Below are positions 22,189-33,069 of a stretch of 64,000 nt of DNA, piece after piece (within the stretch, counting starts at the first letter, position 1; every line of letters begins with the position of its first letter). Both the position numbers and the translations under genes were made by a program. Source of the stretch: Ephydatia muelleri (Eukaryota; Porifera; Demospongiae; Spongillida; Spongillidae); NCBI GenBank assembly GCA_013339895.1, contig JABACO010000024.1, forward strand, positions 2,967,675 through 3,031,674, written 5' to 3'. The notes beneath the pieces were generated by a model that was not told where the DNA came from, did no database searches, and worked only from the letters and a program-made list of their open reading frames with translations.

Positions 22189-22660
22189 ATGTTTGGCTCT
22201 GTAGAATCTTTACTGTGCATTTGCTCACTTTGTCCGACAGTTCAGTATAACCAGCTTTGCCTTGTTGGTCAAAGATTGGAAAGTGGCGTGACGGTATGTT
22301 TCTCAACTGAACACGCGTGCTTTATAACATATCCCTTTTCAAAGGGAATGGGTAATGGTAAAAGTAAAACTTTGGTTGGCGCGTCACCGAAAGCACGAGA
22401 AGCTCCTGCGCAGCGTCACGCTCGTGCACTGGGTGTACGTATTCCTTGCGAGAACGTCGTTGTGAATGTGTCTTCCTGGTTTGTGATACTGTTTTGTCTG
22501 GTCTCTGGATGTAGAACCTAAGGCCTATCCTGCACACCAGCATTGGCTGCCGCTGTAGCACCCCCTGCACGAAGGCTATGCATACCAAACAATGCAGGGT
22601 CAAACCCAAGCTTTTCTATCTTATCCCTTAGCCTAGAGTAACTGAGGCCACCAGCGTTTA
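22189..22660. repeat. Partial unit lacking NHL exon 2
   Basis: Matches 23590-23900 and then jumps to the sequence found after the truncation in copy B (gttttgtctggtctctgga at 22488 and 24064). The exon 2 start is deleted at the joint. Shows stepwise duplication of the locus. Confidence 0.75.
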
Positions 22661-22962
22661 TGCAAACTCTCTCCTTCCTCTGACCTTACTTTTACTCGAA
22701 TCCAATCTAACTTCCCCATACAAAAAGATCTTTCCATGATGCTCACAGGGGACGTTACTGACCCAAATTGTGCAATGACTAAGGATGCACTTTCCCAGTA
22801 TTAGTCCGTATTACTGGACTGCACATTAATCACTATGCCTTCAGCATTGAAGGTGAAATCAGAACATTTGCATGAGCTTTATTAGCTCATTGCAACAAAT
22901 GCCACCAAACAGATAGCCAGCAACCTGACTTGAGACAAAAGTGGCTCTGGCTAGCAGCCTCC
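22661..22962. other. No gene seen
   Basis: Shared with 24240-24404 of the neighbouring unit in part; no exon supported. Confidence 0.4.
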
Positions 22963-23214
22963 ACCATGGCCCAGTGGCCTCCACCATGGCCCAGTGACCT
23001 CCGCCATGGTCCAGTGACCTCCACCATGGTCCAGTGACCTCCGCCATGGCCCAGTGGCCTCCACCATGGCCCAGTGACCTCCGCCATGGTACAGTGGCCT
23101 CCACCATGGCCCAGTGGCCTCCACCATGGTCCAGTGGCCTCCACCATGGTTCAGTGGCCTCCACCATGGCCCAGTGGCCTCCACCATGGCCCAATGGCCT
23201 TCACCGTGGCTTCT
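22963..23214. repeat. 20-bp minisatellite (ccaccatggcccagtggcct), array 1
   Basis: About twelve copies of a 20-bp unit with gcc/gtc and ggcct/gacct variants. Open on several frames because the unit length is not a multiple of three and lacks stops; not coding. Confidence 0.95.
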
Positions 23215-23903
23215 AGTATATGCGCTGTCACAGGTTCCTTCTGAACCTTGGGCTTAGCCAAAGGGCAACCCACAGTCTAAAGCTGAAATAAAGACCACCC
23301 AGAGGTCAAAAGGAAACAATTGCAGCTAGTATTTTTTGTGTTTTTTGTTAGTTTTTTTTTTCGCGTCTATTGTGTGAGTGTTCTATTGGCATTGGACCTG
23401 AAGGAGCATATATGTAATAGTCACATAAGATGGTTTGTAGTTGACATATGGATTCATGTGCTGATGGCCGCTGTTGCCTAGCGATAATCGGGCTCATCTC
23501 GAATCCCTTGAAATATTATCTCTGGTTAAGATATTAATTAATCTAGTTACATAAAGGGTACAATGTATCACAGTAACATCGTTTTAATATTACAACCTAC
23601 AGGTGCTGTTACTGTGCATTTGCACACTTTGTCCGACAGCTACGCCGGTTTTGTGCTAGCTACGATAGTATAACCAGCTTTGCCTTGTTGGTCAAATATT
23701 GGAAAGTGGCATGACGGTATGTTTTTCAACTAAAAACGTGTGCTTTATAACATATCCCTTTTCAAAGGGAATGGGTAAAAGTAACATTTCGGTTGGCATG
23801 TCACCGAAAGCATGAGAAGCTCCTGCGCAGCGTCACGCTCGTGCACTGGGTGTACATATTCCTTGCGAGAACGTCGTTGTAAATGTGTCTTCCTGGTTTG
23901 CAG
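23215..23903. repeat. Unit spacer and intron 1 of copy B
   Basis: Bases 23390-23600 match 24895-25105 closely. Both contain aatcccttgaaatattatct followed by ctgg, the reverse complement of a CAGAGATAATATTT-type transposon end related to that at 20491, without a left partner nearby. Confidence 0.7.
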
Positions 23904-24404
23904 AGATGCCATGAGGGATGCACTTGTGTGTGCTCAAGAAGTGACCTCAAAGCTGACCACAGCCATTGAAGCCAATGGCAAGATGGCAGAACAGGTTTAT
24001 ACTTCCATAGGGAATGCCACACTAATCATAACCCGAGCCTTTGAACAGCTCCACCAAACCAGTGTTTTGTCTGGTCTCTGGATTTAGAACCTAAAGCCTA
24101 TCCTGCATGCACACCAACTTTGGCTGCCGCTGTGGCACACCCTGCACAAAGGCTATTCATACCAAACAATGCAGGGTGAAACCCAAGCTTTGCTCTCTTA
24201 ACCAGCAATAGCCCCTTAGCCTAGAGTAACTGAGGCCACCAGCTTTATGCAAACTCTATCATTCCTTTGTCCTTACTTTTGCCCAAAACAGCATTCCAAG
24301 GGATGCCCAATCTACCTTTAGCTTTATTAACTCATTGCAACAAAAAACCCAGCAAATGCAGACAGCCAGCAACCTGACGTAAGACAAAGGTGGCTCTGGC
24401 CAGT

Positions 24405-24898
24405 GGTTCCACCATGGCCCAGTGACCTCCACCATGGTCCAGTGACCTCCACCATGGTCCAGTGACCTCCACCATGACCCAGTGGCCTCCACCATGGCCC
24501 AGTGGCCTCCACCATGGCCCAGTGGCCTCCACCATGGCCCAGTGGCCTCCACCATGGCCCAGTGGCCTCCACCATGGCCCAGTGACCTCCACCATAGTCC
24601 AGTGGCCTCCACCATGGCCCAGTGGCCTCCACCATGGCCCAGTGACCTCCACCATGGTCCAGTGACCTCCACCATGGCCCAGTGACCTCCACCATGGTCC
24701 AGTGGCCTCCATCATGGTCCAGTGACCTCCACCATGACCTAGTGGCCTCCACCATGGTCCAGTGGCCTCCACCATGGTCCAGTGGCCTCCACCATGGTCC
24801 AGTGGCCTCCACCATGGTCCAGTGGCCTCCACCATGGTCCAGTGGCCTCCATGCACCATGGTCCAGTGGCCTCCACCATGGTCAAGTGACCTCCACCA
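24405..24898. repeat. 20-bp minisatellite, array 2
   Basis: About 24 copies of the same 20-bp unit as at 22963, with one copy carrying a 6-bp insertion near 24850. Copy number differs about two-fold between the paralogous arrays. Confidence 0.95.
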
Positions 24899-25937
24899 TT
24901 GGACTTGAAGGTGCATATGTGTAAAAGCCACAGAAGATGGTTTGTAGTTGACATATAGATTCAGGTGCTGATGACTGCTGTTACCTTGCGGCTCATCTCC
25001 AATCCCTTGAAATATTATCTCTGGTTAGGATATTAATTAATCTAGTGACATAAAGCGTACAATGTATCACAGTATTATCATTTTAATATTACAACCTACA
25101 GGTGCTGAGTCTAAAATCGTGTCTAAAGTAGTAGGTGGTCTTACAGTCTAGATTTTTGAGGATTGACTCCATGCTGTTCTTTTATTCCTGCCCTTTGTTT
25201 TCCTACTCCTTTCCTCCCCTTGTTTTCTTTGACTGTGGTCTGCATTAATTGTTCTGTATTCCGCTTCCACAATCTTCCACCCTCAATCTATTTGGCCTTT
25301 TGCTGTTGGTTGATAGTCGCGAACCATGACTCTGTTACTTTGTACTGTATGTTGTAATTCTGCTGAACTGGTCCTTATTTGTTGGGTTTAGGACTATGCC
25401 TTGAAGTCTAGGTTGCAACAAGTATAGGCGACTCTTCAGGTTCCTTCTAATCATGAGATTAATCTTTCATTACGTGCATGGCTATATGGGACTGCACATG
25501 CCTTCCAAATTCTCTCCTTCTGCAGCTTCCAGCCTTTTCTTCCTTAGCTTCATGTCTTTGGCTAGCCTGTTCCTCTCCTGAAGTGTTAGGCCATTTCAAG
25601 TAAAGTATTAGCATCTTTTCATCTTTCTCTATGGCCAAGATGATTTGGTCTTTTGTTAGTAGTCTCTCTCCTGTTTATGTTTTGAAGCCAGTAGGGAGTA
25701 AATGTATGTGTATAAACGTGTGTTGATAAATGACGCTTCCCTTCATTTACCTCTATCCCATGGACTCTCTTCCCCTTTTCTATGCTATGGTATAGTCTAC
25801 AAGTAGATCCAAAATTTTCAAGCATGATGGCTGTTAGTGAAATAGTGATGGGCCCTGGAAAGTACCATTGAAATTTACACACTTTACTTATACCTACAGT
25901 ATTGCTAACATATCTATAGGAGGAATTTAAATTTATC
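24899..25937. other. Spacer upstream of NHL copy C
   Basis: The first 200 bases duplicate 23390-23600. No coding exon was found to 25937; a stretch of pyrimidine-rich unique DNA lies at 25150-25600. Confidence 0.5.
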
Positions 25938-27939
25938 ATGCTTCTTTATTTAATGCACCTCCACTATAGTGCTCAGCTGACATGTTGGCAGTGTTCCAAG
26001 CTGTACAGAGAACCCAGAATTCTTCCATGTCATCACTCTTTCTGTGGGCAGTGTCTACATACGGAGATAGAGAGGTCTGGGACCAAGCAGATCACAGAGT
26101 GTCCTACCTGTCAGAGAAGTATCACCATACCAGAGGGTGGAGTCAATGCTATACCTCAGAACCTCCATCTTGGCTTTGAAGTGGAGGTGGCTGGGTACAT
26201 GTCCAAGATTGGCAGTGATGGTGAAAAGTCATGTGATGCCTGCACACGTGGAAGCACTGGGCCTGCAGTGGTGTTCTGTTGCACATGTATTGAGCTGCTG
26301 TGTGCCTCCTGCTATGAGCACCATAAATTCAGCCAAAAACTATCCAATCACTTGATCGTTAGATTAGACAAAGAGTCACTGAAACTACTTCCATCCATAA
26401 TGAAACCAACTCAACATCTCTGTTTCCGTGCTCTAGAAGTGACCTCAAAGCTGACCACAGCCATTGATGCCAATGGCAAGATGGCAGAACAGGTTTATAC
26501 TTCCAGAGGGAATGCCACACTGATCATTACCCAAGCCTTTGAACAGCTCCACCAAACTATTGAGGAAAGGAAGAAAACATTATTGTCAGAGATGGAGGCC
26601 ATTTCACTTTCCAAGACAACAGCTCTGACCCTCCAGAAAGAACAGTTGATGAAGATGCAAGATGAGATTGGTCGCTACACTGAGATGACCTCCCACATCC
26701 TCCAGACCTACACTGACCATGAGATGGCAGCACTTGGAGATCTGCTACCCACTGAACTGAAGGCCACACTGAAGAAAGTTGAGAATGTATCCCTCACTCC
26801 AAATCAGTCTAGTGATATACATGTGCCCCTCCTACACATCGATTCTCTTATTAAGCAACTCTCCATTTTTGGTGATGTAATGGACTCATCTCCATCTCCA
26901 TCACAGAGCACATGGTCTTCTGAGTCAGTGGCCAAGGTGAAAGAAAGGTATTGTGTTAAAGTGGAGAGCATGACCTCAAAGGGAGAGAGGTACCCATATG
27001 GAGGTCTACAGGTGAAGGCTGAGCTATCACATGATGGAGCAGTTGTCCCAGGAGAGGTGGAGGACCATGGGGATGGTACCTACACCATCATCCTCACCCC
27101 TCAGACTGCTGGTCCTCACCAGCTCCTCATCACTATGGATGGTCAACATGTACAGAACAGTCCTTGTGACCTTGATGTGGGAACCAAGTACAGCACCTTA
27201 TGTAATCCAGAGCAAATTATCAAGTGTAGTGGTAGTCCATATGGTATTGCCATTCATGACAATGGAGACATCTATGTAACCTGTTGGGATGACTACTGTA
27301 TTCGTGTGTTTGATCAAGCTGGCCAGAAGAAGAGAACCATAGGTAGCCGTGGGAGTGGTGATGGTCTGTACTCTAGGCCATGTGGCTTATTCATCAAGGG
27401 AGATGTGATGTATGTTGCTGATAGTAGCAATGGTAGCATTCACAAGTTGACAACTGGAGGACAGTTCCTGGCCAATGTGCATCAGGTCATGGACTGTTTC
27501 AGTATCCAGTATCAGTTATTGTAGTTTCGATAACATGGTAGTAATATTGGATCAAGTTGGCACCCGGCTATTGACCATAAATGGTAATGTTATTGTTGGC
27601 CATTTTTGGAATCCAAATGGTCTTGCCTTGGACCCTCAAGGGAACATCCATGTTGCAGTCTCGGGTTCTAACACAATCAAAGTCTTCACACCTGAGGGGA
27701 CCTATGTCAGATCATATGGGAATGTAAAGGGTCCATCTGGAATAGTGATTGATGAAGAAGGTTACAGTCTTTTTAATGAGCCCAGACTTGATTGTCTTTC
27801 CATCTTTGATTCACAAGGACACAAGGTCCACACAGTTGGCAATCTCAATGGTCCTAGAGGTGTTATGCTAGATCCTAAGAGTGGTAGTGTGTATATAGCA
27901 AACACTGGTGCTAACACTGTATTGAAATATTCTGTGTAG
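25938..27939 (+). pseudogene. NHL copy C: RING, B-box, coiled coil, filamin, broken NHL
   Basis: The start is followed by LTCWQCSKLYREPRILPCHH and CGQCL, then ECPTCQRS, a C3HC4 RING finger (about residues 15-60). A B-box-like zinc site follows (CDACTRG, FCCTCIELLCASCYEHH). The coiled coil, the filamin repeat (about residues 330-420) and the first NHL blades match gene A at over 90 percent by eye. At 27465-27540 two deletions relative to gene A remove part of blades 2-3: about 10 bp after GGQFL, then about 45 bp, leaving a TAG at 27522. The frame reopens at 27475-27939 for the last blades. It would be a full TRIM-type ubiquitin ligase but for this break, or it yields a protein truncated in the propeller. 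RING and B-box join the coiled coil without an intron, unlike genes A and B. Confidence 0.8.
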
Positions 27940-28344
27940 TGTGATGTGATGTTTTGTACAATTATTTCTCTAATTATATATGTTAATATTTGAATACTTG
28001 AGTGCAGTAAACGCATCCACATGACTTGTTACCTGGCCCCCTTTTATTGCCTTTGTCAATGGCCATAATATTGGAACCACATGTGATGGGAATTCTGGAG
28101 GTGTGGCCATTTGATGGTCATGAAACACCATTAGTTTTACCATTCCTCTTCCCCACTCCACTCCATCCCCTCCTCTTCCCCACTCCTTTTCTCCTCCCCA
28201 CCCTGTAGGACTACATGAACCAGACCCATGGGAAGAGTCTCAACATTCAGAACATCACTGTACGCATGCCGGGAAAGAGAATGAACAGTACTGCTCGCAT
28301 CCCCCACGCTGCCACACCCTCTCTCCCCCTCAAACATCCATCAG
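27940..28344. other. 3' flank of copy C
   Basis: Duplicate of 19052-19466 with a deletion near 28165. No separate gene called. Confidence 0.5.
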
Positions 28345-28748
28345 GTTTTGAGGATGAATCTGAAGGGGCTGGACGAGGAGAGCAAGGACTACCTGTCTCA
28401 TTACCTGCTGCTCCTCTCGGGCAACAAAAGTGAAGTGCGGGCCAAGTTCAAATTCTCCATCCTAAACAACAAGAAGGAAGAACGCAAGGCAATGGATGAG
28501 AGAATGATACTGTGCATTCGTAGAATGTATTTGTGTGATTCGAGTAAGTAATTGTTGCCACCTCCTGTGGTGAGGGTGTGTGTGTGTGTGTGTGTGTGTG
28601 TATGGACATTCGTGCTATGCATATATTTGTTGTTACCTGTCACTTGCTCCTGCATGCAGAGCGTATCGCTTTGTAAGGATTCAAGAAATTCATCAGACGA
28701 GAAGCCAATGTACTTCTTCCCGATGACAAGTTCACGCTGTACTGTGAG
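28345..28748 (+). pseudogene. SPOP MATH-domain fragment, copy 2 (two exons)
   Basis: First part (28345-28551) reads [20 protein letters not shown] and [20 protein letters not shown]. After an intron with a TG repeat, the second exon near 28659 reads RAYRFV, then in another frame FKKFIRREANVLLPDDKFTL and YCE, followed by a good donor (gtgagt). In SPOP these two strings are separated by about six residues and the FLLD segment is present, so a deletion with frameshift has occurred. The fragment ends there; no BTB exon follows. Confidence 0.8.
28577..28600. repeat. TG microsatellite
   Basis: Twelve TG dinucleotides inside the intron between the two SPOP-like exons, the counterpart of the larger TG run at 19683. 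Confidence 0.9.
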
Positions 28749-28802
28749 GTGAGTAGCCACAACTCATGGCCTGATGTGTTCATTACTCTTTATGCCTCAT
28801 TT

Positions 28803-28920
28803 GTACACACATGTGCACACACCCAACACACACACACACATGCACATACACACATGCACACACACATGAACACACACATTCACAATACACACATGCACAC
28901 ATACATTTGCACACACATGA
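28803..28920. repeat. CA microsatellite with catgcaca interruptions
   Basis: Imperfect CA runs with acatgcacac words. Non-coding. Confidence 0.9.
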
Positions 28921-29089
28921 TCCCTCCCCCCAATTACATTTAAATTTAACACTGAACCAAAATGAGTAGCGAATAACCTATATATAAGACCGTTTCATGA
29001 TAGGGGCCATGTGAGACTGAAATGAGCAGCGTGTACGTACACACTCTAGGGCCAAACTATAATACTCATACCATCCAATAAAATCACAG

Positions 29090-29250
29090 TGGGGGGGGGG
29101 GGCAGATTCTGCGGAGGGGGGACAGAATCCGCTAACAGAACGTGTCCCCCCGGACAGAATCCGCTAGCAGATTCTGTCCGGGGGGACAATATCCGCTAGC
29201 AGATTCTGTCCGGGGGGACAGTTTATTTTGGGGGGGGGGGGGGGGGCCCG
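29090..29250. repeat. Palindromic cagaatccgctagcagattctg repeat between G tracts
   Basis: The core gaatccgctagcagattc is a near-perfect palindrome and recurs three to four times at a 36-40 bp spacing, separated by ccccccgg or cggggggaca. G tracts bound it at 29091 and 29231. Confidence 0.85.
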
Positions 29251-29496
29251 CTATGACACGGGCACGTTTGTGTTCAATCTGTAAACCATGATAATCAAAT
29301 CATCGATCGAGTGTTGCCGCGGGGAATTAACCACTATACTGATGCAGCGGCCACTTCATTCTTTTTTGGAAGAGGTTCCACCGTCGATACTCCCGCTGCT
29401 GTCTGCATGACTGAAGGACGTCATGTACTCAGGCCCGTAGGCTGGGGGGGGGGGGGGGGGGGGGGGGGTCGGTGGGTTCGGTCGAACCCCCCCGCC

Positions 29497-29577
29497 CGTC
29501 CAAGCTAGTTCCGCTTGCCCAAGCTGGTTCCGCCTGCCCAGTTTGGTCCCGCTTGCCGTAGCTAGTTCCGCTTCTTT
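29497..29577. repeat. About 21-bp tandem repeat (aagctagttccgcttgccc)
   Basis: Four imperfect copies of ccaagctagttccgcttgcc, diverged by one to four bases. Confidence 0.85.
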
Positions 29578-29693
29578 CCGTTTACCATGAATTAGAATTA
29601 TTCTTTGCCAATGAATTAATTAATTATTCTACATGCATGACGTTATACAAATGAAAATTAGCGAGCGTGAGGTAATATACTGATAAATGGGGC

Positions 29694-31032
29694 CAGTGGC
29701 GGCGGGAGGGGGGGGGCAGGGGGGGGCAATTGCCCCCGGGCGCCGGGACAAGGGGGGCGCCTGCTAAGGCCAATAAAAAAAGGCTAGGCCTACTAAACAA
29801 AGGGAAAACAATGATTCCATACAAGTTTAACTTAAGCTTGATCATGACAGGTAGACCTACATGTAAGCCTAAGTATGCCTGTAGGCTACTATAAGCGCAA
29901 ACCTAAGTGACGTCATATTGGAGAACGTGACGCACGTGGCAAGTATGCATGACGTCACTTCTTCTAACCACGCCACGCCAACCGCTGACCCTAATTAGGC
30001 CCTAACACAGTTGTTTACAAGTTGTTGTAAAAAACTCTCCGCATAATGAGCAGCACAGGAAAACTGAGTGGAGCGCAGCGCCGAAAGCGAAAAGCAAAGG
30101 CAGCTGAAGAAGCACGCAAGTCTAGCAAGTTATTAGCTGCATTTTTAAAGGTTGACAAAGAAGCAGAGCACGATGATCTTGGTTCAAAAAGTGCTAATGA
30201 GGAAAGTGAGGCAAATAGAATGGAAAGTGAAGTCACCAGTGACAATATTAATGATAGTGATGAAACCAGTGATGAGAGTGAGGTAGTGGCAGGGCAAGAA
30301 GATCCAAAACCAGGCCCGTCTCAACTGATTTACCATAATAATCCCATAATTACTTTCGGGGATATTGGATTCATGAGTTTCACAGCAGCTGCAAGACCAT
30401 GCATTGATGATGCTACAAAGGAACTCCTGGTAAAAACTGGCCCTGATGCATTTCGAAATGAAGATGCAACTCTGCCTAGAACACTGTCTGGTACTAAGGC
30501 TGTGGCAAGAGGAATGACCAAAAACTGGTGGCAAGCTGTGAGAGATCCTTCAGTAAGCTGAAGATAATCAAAACCTATCTGAGGTCTACTATGGCACAAG
30601 AACGGTTGGGTAATCTTGCAATTCTTTCAATAGAGAAAGAAGTATTCAACAGTGTTGACTTTGATCAGATTATCGACCAATTCGCTGCCAGCTTTTAAAT
30701 TAATGACTAATCTAAAAATAAATCATTTCTTTCAATCACATGTATGACCATAGACTAAATTAGTTTACTTGCACTGATATGAAGAATACTGTTAATATAA
30801 CTATAATCTAGAGCTGCACTAGACCGTAATTTTGCCTTAATTTTGTCAAAGTTCTGCGTTTATCTAAGATTTGAAATACTAAAACAAAACAAAAGAAATT
30901 TAGGCCTAGGCCTAATGATCATATGATAGCCAAGCCTCGACTTCAAAGTGTTAATACCGCAAATACCGCTATAGGTTATCTCCACTGTCGGGACCTCCAC
31001 AATTAAGGATAGCAATTAAGACTGCACGGATG

Positions 31033-31067
<35 letters not shown>

Positions 31068-31114
31068 ATATCATAATCTGCCCCCGGGCGCCAGAGACCC
31101 TCGCGCCGCCACTG
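29694..31114. mobile_element. Inner hAT element, internally deleted
   Basis: The ends CAGTGGCGGCGGGAGG (29694) and CAGTGGCGGCGCGAGG (reverse complement ending 31114) differ at one of 16 positions and are classical hAT termini. Subterminal regions share gcgcccgggggca. The 8 bp outside the ends agree only in aatg, so the duplication has decayed or is uncertain. The element encodes only the two ends of a transposase. Confidence 0.75.
30046..30698 (+). pseudogene. hAT transposase with the catalytic core deleted
   Basis: The N-terminal frame starts MSSTGKLSGAQRRKRKAKAA, the typical start of ZMYM-type hAT transposases, and runs through an acidic linker to WWQAVRDPS. The frame then shifts by one base into FSKLKIIKTYLRSTMAQERL and LAILSIEKEVF to a TAA at 30696, which is the C-terminal dimerisation segment of hAT transposases. 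The zinc finger, RNase H core and insertion domain (several hundred residues) are missing at the joint near 30545. A deletion derivative of this kind can be mobilised only by an intact relative. Confidence 0.8.
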
Positions 31115-31225
31115 AATGCCCATGGCCCGTAACAAACTGCAGTCGGAGTGGCGGATCCGGGGCACTTCAAGTACATGCCGGTATATGGTTCATTAATGAT
31201 ACTTTGCAAAGTATAGGTCCGACTT

Positions 31226-31400
31226 GAGCCAGACGCCCAGACCTACTTCGATATTGAACTGCACAACGGCCAACAGATTAATTTACAATGGCGTTGTGCC
31301 GTTCAAATACGAAGTAGGTCTGGCTTTCGAGTTAACTTTCCTGATCTATCCGTAGATAAGAAAGTTAGACTAAGTCTTGTTAACTCGCAAGCCAGATACG
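31226..31400. repeat. Two adjacent imperfect hairpins
   Basis: Arm cagacctacttcgatattga pairs with the later tacgaagtaggtctg (about 31238-31270 with 31290-31323), and ggctttcgagttaac pairs with gttaactcgcaagcc (31321 with 31378). Together they form a tandem foldback structure. Confidence 0.8.
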
Positions 31401-31539
31401 CTTGCTTCCACTGAAACTTTCTGTAGTCTAGACTCTGAAAGCAAAAAAGTAATTCTTGTCATTTTTACTATCTGTTTTTGGCATGTTTCTACGCAATTAT
31501 ACGATGTTTTGTGCATGACTTCAACATTGTAAAAGTTGC

Positions 31540-31653
31540 AAAGCTACTGGGGCTCTGCCCCAGACCCCGATGGGGGAGCTTACAGCGCTCCCCCATACTC
31601 CATGCAGGGAAGGCCCCTCCCCCGCTAGTTAGTTCCACCTACATTGTTTCCCG

Positions 31654-31684
<31 letters not shown>
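31540..31684. repeat. Short hairpins and a C tract
   Basis: ggggctctgcccc and gggggagctt...gctccccc are inverted pairs; a C tract of about 27 bases follows at 31658-31684. This lies within the outer hAT-like element. Confidence 0.75.
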
Positions 31685-31685
<1 letters not shown>

Positions 31686-31821
31686 ATCTCCCGACCAGCC
31701 TACGGGCCTGTGTACGATTCCATTTCGAGAGAGTTGCGCTCACCGCTTCGTCCAAAAGTCTTCGCCGATGGTCACTTCTGCTTCATGTTGTAAGCTTTCG
31801 TATGATGCATGGTCCAGCTGT

Positions 31822-32205
31822 CTAAGATAGTGTGTCAGGGCCATTAGCACTCGGACTAGTCTTGAGGAAGTCGGTTACGCCTTCTCTACTATTAGGATGC
31901 GGAGATCCTCTGAAACTTCTGCCCATCCATCGCTTTTCCTTTTCGAGCTCAGCGAGCTTTGTGCCTGGCGTTTCAAATCGCTCCTTCAATGCCTTCTTAG
32001 TGTCTTCGTAGCTAGCTCGCGTGGCCTCGGGCAAACGCTGGGACGCAAGTTGTGCCCCGCCCAATAAGACGCACCTTGAACTACGCTGGTTTCTTCGTGT
32101 ACTCATTAACCTCCTGACACTTTCGAAATGATACCCGTCACCCGTATAACACCAACGGTCTAGCTGCCGTTGACGCTCATGTAACCTCTGATCATAGCCG
32201 AACAA
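31822..32205 (-). pseudogene. Retrotransposon gag fragment
   Basis: The frame contains VLLGGAQLASQRLPEATRAS then YEDTKKALKERFETP, typical of the capsid region of Ty3/Gypsy gag. It stops shortly after and no pol follows, so it is an isolated fragment. Gag is a structural protein of the intracellular particle in this family. Confidence 0.65.
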
Positions 32206-32329
32206 CTGCAGTACAGCACAAATCAGTGACAGTGTTATATAGATACAGTATATCCGTAATCTACCATGAGTCCATCAGGGTACCTCCGGACACTTACATT
32301 AATATTAAATTGTATCTAGCATGCAAATG

Positions 32330-32624
32330 TGTATCGGTCCGCGTCTAATTTTGGCCGGACCAAAATTAGCAACCGGAAATGGTCCGGCCGGACCGAAATA
32401 TATCGCATATTTTGGTCCCACGTGTCATATTTTGGTTCCATTCAAGTGTGAAGTGTCCATCGTGGTACATGTCTGGCGAATCTGAGTCAGAACATGATCT
32501 ACTTGAGCAAGCGTATGACTACAAAGTTAATGGGAGGTATCCTGAAGGATGTACGTTGAACAAAAAGACATATCCAGAATTGCCCCATACATTGGAGGAC
32601 ATTCATAAAAAAATTCCAAATTGA
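32330..32624 (+). mobile_element. 5' end remnant of a Ginger transposon
   Basis: A terminal zone with tgtatcggtccg and repeated ggaccaaaat and ggtccggcc words is followed by a frame reading MSGESESEHDLLEQAYDYKV and NGRYPEGCTLNKK. The same layout (ggtccg-rich end, then an acidic start with DLVEEAYAYLVYP) is seen in the intact Ginger at 44965. After the first exon the element is lost. Confidence 0.65.
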
Positions 32625-32817
32625 ATTCTATAGCATTATACCATATAGCGGAACTTTTTTACTTTCCACTATAAAAATTTGAGTTTCAGAATGTAATGGA
32701 TTATGAAGTTAAAATCAAGATATGTTCTTTAATTACTCCATAGTTGACGTAATTTTTGGGGGGTCGATTAACTAACTATAAAACTATTTATGTGCAATTA
32801 TAGCTCTCACCAATAAA
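32625..32817. other. No gene seen
   Basis: AT-rich DNA between the Ginger remnant and the foldback element; nothing recognised. Confidence 0.4.
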
Positions 32818-33069
32818 TGGGACAGTTTCCGCGAAAATTGCCCCACGGTTAAAATGTTATAAAAATGCATCACGTTTGAATCACTATAACTTTCCAACGG
32901 ATAACGCTATCGACTTCCTATGTTCAACAATTCATAGTGAAATGGCGTAGTATGAAGTGTTGAAAATAGGAAGTCGATAGCGTTATCCCTTGGGAAGTTA
33001 TAGCGATTCATACGCGATGCATTTTTATAACATTTTAACCGTGGGGCAATTTTCGCGGAAACTGTCCCA
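32818..33069. mobile_element. Foldback MITE copy 1 (252 bp)
   Basis: The whole stretch is one palindrome with arms of about 115 bp starting tgggacagtttccgcgaaaa and a short centre near 32935. A second copy of the same length lies at 49454-49705. No coding capacity. Confidence 0.95.

Larger units (their letters stand above)
21668..24087 (+). pseudogene. NHL gene copy B, truncated
   Basis: Exon 1 (21668-21729) starts MASMLDPSAGVSNEQEDLNT with donor gtgagc. Exon 2 starts at 23904 after tttgcag and reads RDAMRDALVCAQEVTSKLTT, but after EQLHQT it runs into unrelated sequence and stops at 24085. The filamin repeat and propeller are gone. The break point word gttttgtctggtctctgga also occurs at 22488, where exon 2 is missing altogether, so the truncated end was itself duplicated. 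The product, if any, would be a short coiled-coil peptide. Confidence 0.7.
29430..31710. mobile_element. Outer hAT-like element, ends CAGGCCCGTAGGCTGG
   Basis: Bases 29430-29445 and the reverse complement of 31695-31710 are identical 16-mers beginning CAGG, each followed inward by a G tract and a ggttcg word. Both flanks contain tgtac next to the end. The form resembles hAT ends (CAGGCCCGTAG). The interior is occupied by a second inserted element at 29694-31114. Confidence 0.65.

Noticed and set aside
22859..24954. Long minus-strand frames reading GHGGGHWAMVEATGPWWRP
   Set aside because: Artefact of the stop-free 20-bp minisatellite; also open on the other strand.
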